This document shows, piece after piece, positions 20,322 through 31,962 of a stretch of DNA of 64,000 bases. Each line of letters opens with the position of its first letter. The first letter of the stretch is position 1. Made by a program: the position numbers and the translations under genes. The stretch comes from Symsagittifera roscoffensis (Eukaryota > Xenacoelomorpha > Acoela > Convolutidae). The DNA lies in assembly GCF_963678635.1 (NCBI RefSeq), contig NC_087063.1, positions 12,500,368-12,564,367 of the forward strand, written 5' to 3'. The notes below the pieces were generated by a model that saw only the letters and a list, made by a program, of their open reading frames with translations, was not told the origin of the DNA and did no database searches.

Positions 20322-21665
20322 TCAACAATGTTCCATCTCTTCCTCCTGTGATAATGACTCTGCACGCTCAGTTTCTGTATCCTGCAACACGTCGTTAGCT
20401 ATCCTGACGCTGTTGGAAGCCGTCCTCCAACACTTCTGCTCTTCTACCCTCTGTTTGCAACAAGGTAGGGGATCCACGTTAGATTCTCCGTTCCTGCAGA
20501 AGCTGTTTTGGAGACACAACGTCTTATTTCTCTCCAAATCTTCCTTTAACATCTCTGCCTTCTCCTTTCCACTACGTTCACTTGTCCTGGAAATTCTTTT
20601 CACAGCGGTGGTCACTGCATTCCGATGAGTCACGAGAGCTCGCTTGAAAGCTCTTGCTCTAATGTCCAGCTGATATTCACTGTACACCCTGCCGTGCTTC
20701 AACATATGTTTTTTAGCATATTCGTACAACCATGCAGTCATGTTAGCTCTGAACCATGGCATCAATCGTTTTCTTGTCCATATCTTCTTCACTTCCATCA
20801 GAATGTTGAGAATTTTGCACATTGTCTCAAAAAGATCTAAATCTTTTAGACAATCCAATTTCCGCAATTGTTCTCTCGTTGGCGCTTCCTGTCTATTATT
20901 TTCTCTCACATGAGCTTCCAGCCATCGTATCGCCATCATAACTCCCACTATCACTATTGTTATGGGCTGTGATGAATCTGGTAAACCCATGGAGAGCAGC
21001 TCTCCAGAGTCCCAGATCAACATCAGATTACTACGCTTGGGATACCACCAGGTCTGCAGCAAGCAGTGGCAAGGAAACTCGTCATGCGTCAACATGATGC
21101 TCCTCCAATTACGTTTTCCCGAAGCTTCCAGCAATGGTTCCACTTCCATCATCACTCGGTGGACTTCATCATTCTCATCTACCGCATTGTAATCTGTGAC
21201 AGTTGATCCTCTCTGTTTCTGTCTCTCGAAGTCACTGAAGTTCCCGCTCACATATCCCATGAACTTCTTTCCTAATATTGACTCCAATTCTTCTTTGGTT
21301 CTCTCTGGAACTGCTGAGAACATCTTACATAGCAACTCGTATGACTTCTCGGACATTCTCGCCAGTCTCACACACTTCGGCACTGAGAAGGCTTGATCCA
21401 CAATCGTTCTTGTACTCTTCACGTCCACAGCTACGAAATGCACAGGGTATCTGCTCTTGCACATTGAAGCCAATGTTGAACCCACCAAATATCGTGCTCC
21501 TGATGGTCTACAATAAGTCTCACTGTGTCTAATGTTCCTTTCCGTCTCAATTGCTTCCCTCCATTTTCCTATGTATTTCTGCTCAGTCTGCAGGAATCCT
21601 GGGAATACTTCTACACTGATGGCTGTGACCATCTCATGTTTCTGTTCTAGATTCAATAAGAACAT
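20322..21665 (-). pseudogene. ORF2 C-terminal region, distal duplicate
   Basis: 447 codons open, starting inside the gene at the duplication breakpoint; the ATG at the start is incidental. Carries the conserved patches AFSVPKCVRLARMS, WWYPKRSNLMLIWDSGELLS, MTAWLYEYAKKHM and LVTHRNAVTTAVKRI, and a Glu-rich tail ending QEEEMEHC. It is longer and cleaner than the proximal copy, which has lost its frame at about 22490, so it preserves the C-terminus of family-2 ORF2. No promoter of its own is evident. Confidence 0.7.
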
Positions 21666-22270
21666 ATTTTCTGACCTCCAATGTCAATGTCCTGATTGAA
21701 ACTTTTTCTCTTAGATTTAAAAGGTGTTGGCTTGCAGGACAGTCCTGCCAACCAACAAGCTAAAGTTATCCTACTATGCTTCTCCCTTCGGAAATCTTGC
21801 TTGTTATTGTCCTGAATTCTAAAACTAAGAAACTCGGTGGTTAGCAAGAACAATGAAACAATCTCCCTCTTCGAGAGATTACTCAAGCCTTCCATGTCAC
21901 CACAAAGTGATCAGTTCTCCTAGCTGATTAAAAACAGTCATGCAGGCTGGAATATTTAAATATACTCCTTCACTTGAGCCCTTCTAAATAAATAGTAAGT
22001 GAGTGTCTCTAAAGCCACTCGACTAAAATCAAAATGCAAATTTATAAATGCAACAATTTCAAAACTCAACTAAATGTTTCAGTTTTCAATCACAACTTGG
22101 TTGCTTGGTTTCTCACTTGAGTTTTTTTTCACACACATAAAACAATTCTGAGTTTTAGCTTTTTCTTCATTACTCCTTTGTTCTCTTCTTCTTTCGTCGT
22201 TTAGAAGTTCTAAAACTTCTAAATTCTTCTAATTTTTGTCTCTTTTTCCATCTTGCTTTTCGGTCATCCG
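21659..22270 (-). other. 3'UTR, proximal duplicate
   Basis: Non-coding; the counterpart of 19721-20321. It ends at the duplication junction and lacks the distal 3'UTR signals, so a transcript would have to run through the second unit to reach the poly(A) site. Confidence 0.6.
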
Positions 22271-25045
22271 TCAATGCTCCATTTCTTCCTCCTGTGATAC
22301 TGACTCTGCACTCTCAGTCTCCGTATCTTGTAACATGTCGTTAGCAATCCTGACGCTGCTGGAAGCCGTCCTCCAACACTTCTGCTCTTCCACCCTCTGT
22401 TTACAACAAGGTAGGGGATCCACGTTAGATTCTCTGTTCCTGCAGAAGCTGTGGTGGAGACACAACGTCACGTTTCTCTCCAAATCTTCCTTTCAAATCT
22501 CTGCCTTCTCCTTTCCACTACGTTCACTCGTCCTGGAAATTCTTTTCACAGCGGTGGTCACTGCATTCCGATGAGTCACGAGAGCTCGCTTAAAAGCTCC
22601 TGCTCCAATGTCCAGCTGATATTCACTGTACACTCTGCCATGCTTCGACATATGATTTTTCGCATATTCATACAACCATGCAGTCATGTTAGCTCTGAAC
22701 CATGGCATCAATCGTTTCCTCGCCCATATCTTCTTCTTTTCCATGGGAATGTTTAGAACTTTGCACATTGTCTCAAAAAGATCTAAATCTTTCAGACAAT
22801 CTAATCTCCGCAACTGTTCTCTCGTCGGTGCCTCCTGTCTGTTATTTTCTCTCACATGAGCTTCCAGCCATCGTATCGCCATCATAACTCCCACTATCAC
22901 TATTGTTATGGGCTGTGATGAATCTGGTAAACCCATGGAGAGCAGCTCTCCAGAGTCCCAGATCAACATCAGATTACTACGCTTGGGATACCACCAGGTC
23001 TGCAGCAAGCAGTGGCAAGGAAACTCGTCATGCGTCAACATGATGCTCCTCCAATTACGTTTTCCCGAAGCTTCCAGTAATGGTTCCACTTCCATCATCA
23101 CTCGGTGGACTTCATCATTCTCGTCTACTGTATTGTAATCTGTGACAGTTGATCCTCTCTGTTTCTGTCTCTCGAAGTCACTGAAGTTCCCGCTCACGTA
23201 TCCCATGAACTTTTTTCCTAGTATTGATTTCAACTCTTCCTTGGTTCTCTCTGGAACTGCTGAGAACATCTTACATAGCAACTCGTAAGATTTCTCGGAC
23301 ATTTTCGCCAGTCCCACGCACTTCGGCACTGAGAAGGCTTGATCCACGATCGTTCTCGTACTCTTTACGTCCACAGCCACGTAATGTACCGGGTATTTGC
23401 TCTTGCACATTGGAGCCAATGTCGAACCCACCAAATATCGTGGTTCTGATGGTCTACAATAAGTCTCACTGTGTCTGATGTTCATTTCCGTCTCGATCGC
23501 TTCCCTCCATTTTCATATGTATTTCTGCTCAGTCTGCAGAACTCCTGGGAATACTTCTACACTGATGGCTGTGACCATCTCATGTTTCTGTTCTAGATTC
23601 AATAGTGACTCTAAAGAACCAAACATGCTGTAGAATCCTAGTGCGGTCACTAGATTCACCTCGGTTCCTCCATGGCAATCTGCTATCAGTTCCGTTTCTG
23701 TTCTTGCTTTCATCACTACGTTTCCAAACAATACCGTCAATTGCTTGTGTTGTTTCTCCAGGGTCTTCACACAGTCCAGACCTCTACAAACGTGACTCTC
23801 CAGTCCACAGACTTCCGCCAGACAGCTACCAGGTTTGACCCAGTCTTCTGGTCCCCAGCCAGGCAACTCAACTTTATCTTCTCCGTTGCTCTTAGAGGCT
23901 GTTATCATCACATTATATATGATGTTGAGGTCACGTAGGTTACAGTCTGCATTCAGTTCCCTCTGCACGTCTTGTGTCGCCCGTAATATCGAGTCAGCGT
24001 TTGGACTAGGACACCATGATGGCCTCATCAATTCCCACACTGCCATCAAGCTCGTTCTCAGTAATTCATCTGAGAATCCCAACCCAAACTCCACTCTTTT
24101 ATCAGATTTTGGTACTGAAGGTGCAGTCACCTCTTCTTCCAAGACCAGTCCCAATTTGGCCTGTGGATTGTTAACGTTCTTAATCGTTACAATTCTGGAC
24201 GTCCAGAATCTTAGCAACACCGCCTGCTCGTAATCGAAGAAGCAATCGCGTATGTCTTCACTCAGGAAAGGGTTGTACGCTATCCCTATAATCCCGGATA
24301 CGTAGCTATACGATTTTTTCTTGATCGGTCCACAGTATTCACTGGATTTCGGAAGTGCCCCCATAGATTCTTTAGCGAGTCCCAGCTCCTTGTTTGAGAA
24401 TTTCCTGATTTCGTCTATCTTTCTCATGGGTTCTAATTCCTCGGGTTCTTTCATGTTCACCCTCATCGGTTTACTTTGCTGCATATCCAGCAGTGCTAGC
24501 AAGAATAAGGCTTTCGCTCCCTCATCGCCTTCCCTCAACATCTTAACACAAGTGTTCAATGCAGGTACTGAAATCTGCTCTATCAGGAATCGAATGAAAC
24601 AGAGAGCGTCTCTCCGCTTCGCACACGCTACTGCTTCTCCCTCTTGGACTATCAGATCCCTCAGGTTCGTCATAAGGAAAACCTTCTCTTCTTTCGACCT
24701 CTTCCTTTCTTCTGAATCATATTCTTTGCGAATCAGTCCCATCATGCACCAGGCGAACCTGAGTTGTAACTCTGTTCTTACGTAAGGTACTGCCACTAGA
24801 GCATGTATTCTTGGCGTAGTCCTCATCTCTTCTTCGAAGTACCTTAATACCACTGCTTTCCATGGAAGGCTCACCAACTGCTCCATCGTTTCTGCCTGTA
24901 TCTCAGACGACGCTAAAGTCCCGTACGCCTTCTGCTTGAGGGTGGTGCCTTGCAACATCGTTTCCAGATAACCTTCCATGGCTTTTTCGTCTTCCAGGGC
25001 CATCACATACCCTCTAGCCGAGTTTCGGTATTCTAACATCTCCAT
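22271..25045 (-). pseudogene. ORF2 of CB, C-terminal third
   Basis: Frames 23513-25045 (510 codons), 22493-23485 and 22271-22483 form one protein with shifts near 23510 and 22490. The first has the helical region with CAKRRDALCFIRFL, YSYVSGIIGIAYNPFL, LMRPSWCPSPNA, and the motif SCLAEVCGLESHVCRGLDC at about 23785-23845 with the same C-x4-C-x4-H-x-C-x4-C spacing as element A. The others carry the AFSVPKC, WWYPKRSNLMLIWD and THRNAVTT patches. A putative zinc site and long helices are all that can be read; no enzyme signature seen. Confidence 0.7.
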
Positions 25046-25060
25046 GTATCCACCGGTGGG

Positions 25061-26583
25061 TTAATCTATCGACACAGTCTCCGACACTGTTGGTCGGTTA
25101 TATTCCACTGGTATTAGTTGTCCTGCGACACTTCCCTTTCCAAGATTCATGGGAGATGGCTTAAAGTCCTTCATTTCGCTCTCTCCACATTGGCTGAGTA
25201 TTTCCATTTCCAAGGTTGCTCCAGTCAGAGTGCGGTCACTCTTTTTGGATTTATAACCTGTTGACTTTATCCCCGCCATGAGAATGGGTGGCACCATCGC
25301 TACATCAGTTAACATTTTATCTGTGCCAGGCAGTTGATAATCACCTTGCCCCAAATCCATGACCTCTTCGACTCGTTTCCTTTTCGCTGAGTTAACAGCT
25401 TTCATCGATGTCTCCGAATCCACCTTCGTCTTTCCGACTCTCCTCGGCATCACTCTGCTGCCTAGCTTCATTTTCATCGCATTGATCTTATCAATCACCA
25501 ATTTTGATCGCATCGTCCCTCTCCTGGTTCTTGACAGATACACCACCTCTCCTTTATCGTCCTGCGGTGTCATCTTGATGGGAGAATTCGCTTCACTTTC
25601 ATCAGTGGCCGAGTCGATCAACAACTCACTCAGTCTCCCTTCACACTCATCAAGCTTGTCAAGGACTTCCTTCATCAAGGGTTGGTTGAGACCCGTTTTC
25701 AGAATGGACTGGGTCCCACAGCTCTGAACCACGGTCCAGACTTCTTCCATGAACGCCACTCTGTCCAATTTGCATCCCGTCCTACTCTCGTGGTCTCGGT
25801 GATGTACTTCCCATTCTTCTTCGGGCAGCGTTCCCAAGAAAGGTACTCTGGCTGAGGCCTCTATTCTTCTCCTCCTAGGTGATTCCATGAGGATTCTCTG
25901 GTCGTTATTTCTTGAATTGCCAGGAGAGCTGCTCTCCGGCAAATTCCGTTTCATTTCCATAAAGGCTGACGGAGGCTCCAGTGTCGAGATGCCTTCATCC
26001 GCTGGCTCAGTCGTCTCCAACGTATCTGCATTGTTCTCAAGACCACTGAAGATATTGAAATCCAGGCTGGATGTTCCTCCTGTCGATGCCCTGTCGTCTT
26101 CCCCACCAGCTTGATCTGCAGCTTGTTGCATGGGTTCTTCGGTTTGACGGCTTCCTCCCTGTCCGTTATCTCCTTCTGACATATCCTTGTTTGAGCTCGA
26201 GGTCCTTGTTCATCACTGTCGGCTCCTTCCGGAAATCTCGGTATGAGCACTGTACCGGTCGATCTATCTTCCTCTTCTCCATGGACATCTTTGATTTCCT
26301 CGCAGCCGAAGGGTGCTAGGAAGGTTCTCGTATGCAGTATTCCTCCCACTTTCAACTCCTGTTTCACACTATTCGGGATTAAGGAGGCTTCAGGCAGTTC
26401 GGTCCTGCCTCTCATCCTCATCGGAGCTAAGCCTAATCCCGTCCATTCCTCGTCGAATTTCCCAGGCTTGGGAGTCGCGGCGTTGCTTATTCGCCTTCTG
26501 GTTGCTTGATCCGTATATGGAAATCGTGTGTATTGTAACACGGCGGCATTTCTCCCTACAAAGTATGGATCCATCGTTCCCAT
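25061..26583 (-). pseudogene. ORF2 of CB, low-complexity middle region
   Basis: Two overlapping frames: 25951-26583 reads the upstream part (GTMDPYFVGRNAAVLQYTRF, KPGKFDEEWTGLGLAPMR) and 25061-26182 the downstream part (SQTEE-type acidic and Gln-rich stretch, RRRRIEASARVPFLG, AKRKRVEEVMDLG). The switch is near 26180. Composition suggests a flexible linker with basic clusters. The stop at 25061-25063 lies only 16 bp before the next frame, so the normal product continued. Homologous to the start of the ORF2 remnant in element A at about 13253. Confidence 0.6.
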
Positions 26584-26622
26584 GAAATTCCCTACTCTCC
26601 TTTCATTGGTTTCGAATGCTCT

Positions 26623-28214
26623 CTATCTAGGAGTTTGTACCACGGAGACTGCTCCGAGCAACATCCTTCTTATTACAGGGAATTCAGGGATTGCCTCCGG
26701 CAGCTTCTTGTAATCACCCCAGTGCTTCGTCTCTTCTCTCACTCTATGATATGCTGCAGTGAGACGAGGCACTCTGGTTATTTCACCATTCGTTTTATCA
26801 TAGGGTCTCAGATTCCAAAGTTTCGGAAACACTTCGATGTGTCCTCTTTCTACTTCTCCCATGCGATCACGGAAGTGATCATCAAAATTGATGACTGTCA
26901 TCTCCGGCTCCGATATTTTCGTAAAAAACAGATCTTCACTCATGAGCTCCCGCAATGGGTGCTGCTCACACCAGTTCAGTGTACTACCGTCCACTGCTGA
27001 TATGAGGTTCAGGTGCAGCACCGACCTCCTATATGCTTCCACTTTAACGTCAGGGAACGCAAACGTGACTGCTGGTCCATAGATCACCGTCACAAACTCC
27101 GTGACTCCTCTGATCAGCGCCAAGGGATCGGTTCTCATATCCAAGCTCAGATCGGTTAACAGGGGCATGCCTCCAACATGTCGTCTAACATCTTCCTCTC
27201 TTTCAATCGTCTCGTCTTCTCCCGTTCCAAATGGATTTTGTTGTAAGAGATACTGGATAAGAGTGTGTCTCAGGTCTCTTATCTTATTCCACGAGTCAGT
27301 GGACTTCTTCAAATCTAAGTTCCTCACTCTCTCTCTCTCTCTCTCATCTGCTCTGGACAACGTGTCAGTTTCATCAGTCCTCCCAAGTTTCCGTGGGTAA
27401 TTGCAATCAATGTCAGAAGTCCGTCTAGCCGCAGGTTCTGGATTCCGTCGGTGAGCAGTATCGCCGGTCCTTTCACGAAACTCTCTGCTCCAAATGTAAC
27501 GAACAAGGCTATTAGTTCCACTATCGACACTTCCACTACTGCTTGGAGGAATTCTTTTATCAAGTAATGCGAGACTTTCGGGTAAACTTTTGCCAAGAAG
27601 GACGCGGTCCATCCGGCTCCCAACCCTTCTAGCATGCTGTCGGTCCGTTCAAAGCCCTCCTGTCCCTTCACTTCCTGGGTCCAGAAGGTTTCCAGAGTAA
27701 TCTGACACATTCTGTTCACAAATTCAGCGGTCTTTTCCCCGGCATTTTCCGCCAGGTTCACCTCCTTCAACAAGTAGGCATGTATCTTTGTGATCATCAC
27801 GAGGCCTTGCTCAAAAGCGTCTGCACCCAATGCCGCTACTCTAGGATTCAGGTGTAGCCACTGGTTGGCTTCCGGCTTGGTTCTCAAAACCATCGCCTCC
27901 AAATGAGCTCTCGTCTCTAGTGAATTTTTCCTTCTTGTGTTTTCACCTGCCACTTCCATTGCTCGGAACCATAAGTCGTTGGACATCGCCGCGATCACTC
28001 GATGGTCGTCGTCTACTCCTGGTTTCAGTTTGAGCTGTGGACTGAAATTGGACAGTTCCAACCCCAGCACCTCGTCCAACACTAACATGTGTAGCGCATG
28101 GTCCTTGAATCCTCTCATCGCGTTTGAGATATCTGACCACACTGCAGGTAGTTCAGCCTTGAGTGGCCTCAGGTTCTCCATTTCTATCATGCGATTCGGG
28201 GCTGATATGATCAC
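26623..28214 (-). pseudogene. ORF2 of CB, region after the second SGNH-like segment
   Basis: Frames 27324-28214 and 26623-27612. The first begins MIISAPNRMIEMENLRPL and has LHMLVLDEVLGLELSNF and long hydrophobic helices (IVELIALFVTFGAESFV). It is broken at a CT/GA microsatellite (27325-27346), where ERERE repeats mark slippage. The second frame continues with RNLDLKKSTDSWNKIRDLRH and a conserved-looking PLLTDLSLDMRTDPLALIRG. No domain recognised. Hydrophobic stretches are amphipathic rather than clear membrane anchors. Confidence 0.6.
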
Positions 28215-28229
28215 ATCATATTTTCCTTC

Positions 28230-29942
28230 CTAAAGTAAGGTCACAATCGCATACACAAATTTCAGTCCATCCGGGAGATGTGCATACCCCGGAGACAACG
28301 CGAATACTATTCTCGGTGTCACTTTGGTGAACGACCCCTCCTTCGTCGCATCCACCATTTCACCCATCGACTCAAGGATATCTTTTATCGCTGGCCACAC
28401 AGCGTTCTCTGCCGTTGTCGGATCTCTGAGTCTGCTCAGAAAACCTCTACTGTGTAGATGGTCATTGATGCCAGCGAACACGATCGTAATTGGGTTCATG
28501 TCCGTCTGCCTTTGTACCCCTATAGCCAGAGATATCGATTGCAATAGGTCCAGGTCGACCGCTGCCAACATTATGACGTCCGGCCAAAACAGAGACTTGG
28601 AGGTGTACACGAACTCTGAATTCGCTACTATCATAATCTTGGCCTTCCTCATTTCTGCTTTGTCATAGGCGGCGAAGATGGTCTCATCTTTCTTTATAGC
28701 TATCAATCCGCCGTATCTCTGGGCATCACCATCTTGATTCACTAGTTTTGGGTATATTATCTCCTTCACATGACCAGGAGGTGAGCTTAGTTGCTTGAAC
28801 ATCTTCACATGTTGTCCGATCGGTGCCCTTGTCACTAGACATCTTCCAGGTCTCTCTTCTCGATTCCCTTCGTCATGATTCAACCTCACGTCTTGCAATG
28901 GTCTCGCGTTCACTGGTCCCATCGTGTTGTTAGAGGGCAGTCCCTCTAGGTCAGCAAATGTCAAGGCCGTCGTTGAGCTGAAATTTATGCTAGCGGCTAT
29001 CAACCAGTCTACGCCGGTTATCGAGTACAATCTGCTGACGGATAGCGTCGCTCCATTCAGCATCCTCCTTGCATCTTCGATGAAGCTTACCCTCTGGAGA
29101 TCAAGCTTCAATAGTTCGTCTTTGTATACATGCCAGGGAGACGGTATGGGTCTTGACCACATCAACGAGCCTCTTCCCGGACGTCTCTTCTCTCGACTGG
29201 TACTTGTCGTCTCCGATCTAGTGTCCGATCTAGACGTGCCAGCTGTCTCTTCGATTGGGTTGACAGGTCCTATTCTTCTCCTAGGATGGATGGTCCTCCT
29301 CATCGGCGCTTCTCCCAATCGATCCTGTACGTCTGTCCTTTGACCTGGTTCGCTGGAGCTTTGTTGCCTGTAGTTCGTGACGGCCGGGACCGTACCCAAG
29401 CGTGTTTCCAGGCTAGGAGGCACAAAGGTGGAAATGACCGCGTCACTCGCCGTTCCTTCTTCCTTCAGCACTCCTGTGTCAAAGAGTTCCGCTTCTAGTT
29501 CGTCCAACCGCTCTTGGAAGACTCGATTCAACCAAGCTTGTCCTTCGATACTGTCGAAGTGGATGCCGTCCGTGGTCAGTCTGGCCTGATCCATAGCTCT
29601 CAACTCATGTTCGACGTCCATGAGGATCATTCTTCCGGCGTTCCGACTTGCGAGGTTCCTCAAGATGTTATTCCACCTGACGACTCCCTCGTTGTGCCTT
29701 CTTCCTGATGCTGTCAGGCTTCTTGTATTCATTGGCACAGTGCAAACGGTCAGTACCGCGCAATTGAATTTCTGCCAGAGAGTAGTAAACAAACACACCA
29801 TCATTGACTCCCATAGTGCTTCCTGCTCATCTGAAGCTCTGGCGATGTCATTCGTCCCAACCAAGATCATCACATTGGGGATCCTCCCTGGATTCATCAG
29901 TTCCACCATTCGATATAACTGGGCTATCGTCGCTGCCTCCAA
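28230..29942 (-). pseudogene. ORF2 of CB: SGNH hydrolase domain (C-terminal part) and second SGNH-like segment
   Basis: 570 open codons. Residues 1-150 complete an SGNH/GDSL hydrolase whose nucleophile block lies in the preceding frame: VMILVGTNDIAR (block III, GTND at 29858-29847) and TTDGIHFDS (block V, Asp and His at 29570-29559). These enzymes are esterases or lipases acting through Ser-His-Asp with an oxyanion Gly and Asn. A Thr/Arg-rich linker follows. Residues about 430-500 read WPDVIMLAAVDLDLL and IVFAGINDHLHSRG, which looks like another block III strand-turn and suggests a second, possibly non-catalytic SGNH fold. A one-base deletion near 29940 separates this frame from its N-terminal partner. 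Confidence 0.7.
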
Positions 29943-31230
29943 AGGCCATCACCGTGGTGAACCACGAGGTCCTCAAATTCGACAGCACTCTAACCAAGCT
30001 GTCTCCCAGTATCAGATGAGATGTCCCGAGTGGTGGTTGCTGCAGGTTTACTGCCGGGCTCCAAGTCGCTCGATTGAAGCAGGCCCTCGGATCTGTCTGC
30101 GGAACTCCCGTGAAATTATATTTCAATTGATTATTCTTTTGCACGTCTATTATGCGAGACACTTTCTTCGCTTGCATCTTCCGTATTCTTCTCTCTGGGG
30201 CCCTCGAGCTCCCCATGAGTGGTGTCACGTCACTTATCCCCTGTCTGATCACGGTCTGGGAGAGTCGTACTCTGCCCGTGTCGTCGATCGTTCCATAGGG
30301 TGCAGTCACCCCGGAACCTGGCGCATTCTTGTTAGCAACCAGTCGTCCAGCTGTCTCTATCAGCTTCCTCACTGTCTGTTCCACGACGGGGTCACCCAAG
30401 GTGTCACTAGGATCCGGGATTGTTACTCGATTTGTCTCTGCTGGGAGCCGTGTCTCCGTTGTTTGACTCATTTCTCGAGGCGTCAAGAACTCCATCGGGG
30501 ACTGCCCACGAGGAATATTCCTTGCAGGTATCACTTTCTCCACGGCCGTTGTCAACGCCATCTGTTCCGATCGCTCTTTGTAGTCCTGCCTCAAGCGCTC
30601 AATTTTTTGACCCTGCTTTTTGTTGCAGTCTTCGAACAATTTTCTCCGCATGTCTCGATCTTCCTCCATCTGGAGCATACTTTTGGTCATCTCGTCCAGC
30701 TCCTTCTTCGTAATTTTCAGTTCATCGTTCATCTCATCCAGATCTTGCATGGTTTGGTTCGTCTGAACCTTCTGTCCTACTTTCGCCCTTTTTGGTGGCA
30801 AAGCTGCTCTCAGTGGTGAACCAGACGAGGCCGCCTCGCTGTTCATCTCCTGATGCATTCTCGTCAGCCCAGGTTTGGGCTTGGAGGGCATAGGCATCTC
30901 ACTTGGTTGGTAAGTCCTAGAACTTCCCAATCCAGGCTCATTTGCCAAGTCACTCCCTGAGAGAGCCCCGTTTCTCCACCTCATCACTCTCATGTTCGGG
31001 CGGTCTAGTACTCCCCTTTCTCCATATGCTGCCATCAACAGGACTTCCGATGGGCGGTCCCCACGGTTGTCGTGCCCCAAGATGTTGATCAGGGCGGTCA
31101 GCAACATGACTACCTCTGGGTCCTCCAGAGCGAAGTCTCGTTCCATCAGCCGGCGATAGATCGCATCTACCATCGGTCCAACATATGCCTCTGCCAGGTC
31201 CATCAATTCATCCAAGTTGAAGTTATCCAT
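29848..31230 (-). pseudogene. ORF2 of CB: N-terminal domain, coiled coil and SGNH nucleophile block
   Basis: ATG at 31230-31228 opens 460 codons. Residues 1-110 form a helical domain (IYRRLMERDF, PSEVLLMAAYGERGVL, GALSGSDLANEPGL) also present at the start of family-1 ORF2 (LYRRLRDLDY, ATEAVLMVGYTNDGV). Residues about 170-230 are strongly charged with heptad spacing (coiled coil). A disordered linker leads to SHLILGDSLVRVL at residues about 404-416, the GDSL-type block I with nucleophile Ser near 30000, then VMAFGG, the block II glycine. The frame then shifts. The native ORF2 clearly continued into the next entry. Confidence 0.75.
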
Positions 31231-31599
31231 TCTATTCTTTCAAGTTCGATTCGGTTTTGATTCAAAGATTTGACTCAAGTGAGTAATTAAATGATCAATC
31301 AGGATCTAGAAAAGAGGTTACGAATATCACACTTGTCAGCTCCATCTTAACATATATCGCTAAAATGCTAAAATTTGCTTAAAAACAGTTCAGATAAAAA
31401 GATCTTTATCCTAAAACTTATTAAAATCAATCGATCTCTAAAATTTTGGAATTCGACCTAAGATTGAACAGTCCAAACTTTGGATCTATTCCTAAGATCG
31501 TCATTCAGTTGTTCATGGTCCCTAAACCCCTACTTACCCATGATCTTAATAACCTAACACATAACATAACATAACATAACATAACATACATATCACATA
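31231..31599 (-). other. Spacer between macro tail and ORF2 of CB
   Basis: AT-rich, no ORF. On the minus strand TGG/GTAAGTA at 31540-31531 is a strong splice donor at the place where family 1 also has one. TTTTAG at about 31443-31438 is one possible acceptor. ATAAC pentanucleotide repeats lie at about 31562-31588. Confidence 0.5.
31563..31588. repeat. (ATAAC)n microsatellite
   Basis: About five tandem copies of ATAAC in the spacer between the two coding regions of CB. Confidence 0.85.
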
Positions 31600-31962
31600 T
31601 TACATACAACTTAGTCTTTGGCCTAACACCCTCTCGCACGTCACTCCGCCTATACTTAAGTAATATTTCTTATGTAGATATACTTGTATATTCGTATCGA
31701 AGAATATCACGTGTACAAGCGCAAACAATTCCCGAGGATGTAGTCTTCCTGTGTTTGGATCGTACACTGGAAGCGAGAGCTCCTTCACGTCCATTTCCAC
31801 GAGGAAGTCCCTCAGCCTCGTCGCCCTCGTTACCAAGAATCATAGATATTTTCCCGGTATCTGTGACGCCGCCTGAAGTAAGGCCCTACTACGCCCCCTA
31901 CTCCTGGTCTTTGCTTCCAAAGGAACTCCACGTTTTTGTATTTTCTATCCTATCCACTACAA
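31600..31962 (-). pseudogene. Macro-like tail of CB (N-terminal part deleted)
   Basis: Frame 31600-31836 reads LRDFLVEMDVKELSLPVYDP, HPRELFALVHVIFFDTN and VYLHKKYYLSIGG, matching the last 75 residues of the family-1 macro-like domain. About 100 bases upstream, in another frame, VEFLWKQRPGVGG matches the central loop. The first half of the domain is gone, with a junction at about 31960 to the acidic linker. Conservation of VYDPN-G-L-PREL and HKKYYLSI between families, despite overall divergence, argues that this region was under selection. Confidence 0.6.

Larger units (their letters stand above)
19721..23604 (-). repeat. 1.94-kb tandem duplication: ORF2 3' end plus 3'UTR
   Basis: Unit 19721-21658 repeats as 21659-23604 (offset 1,938 at one end, 1,946 at the other). 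Each unit runs on the minus strand from the LLNLEQKHEM codons of ORF2 through the stop and into the 3'UTR, ending at AAAATATGTT. Units differ at a few percent of sites, so the event is not very recent. The breakpoints differ from those of the similar arrangement at 16101-18594. Confidence 0.8.

Noticed and set aside
29620-30819. 399-codon plus-strand ORF
   Set aside because: Antisense to the ORF2 SGNH region, whose minus-strand reading shows catalytic motifs; the plus product is Cys/His/Leu-rich without pattern.
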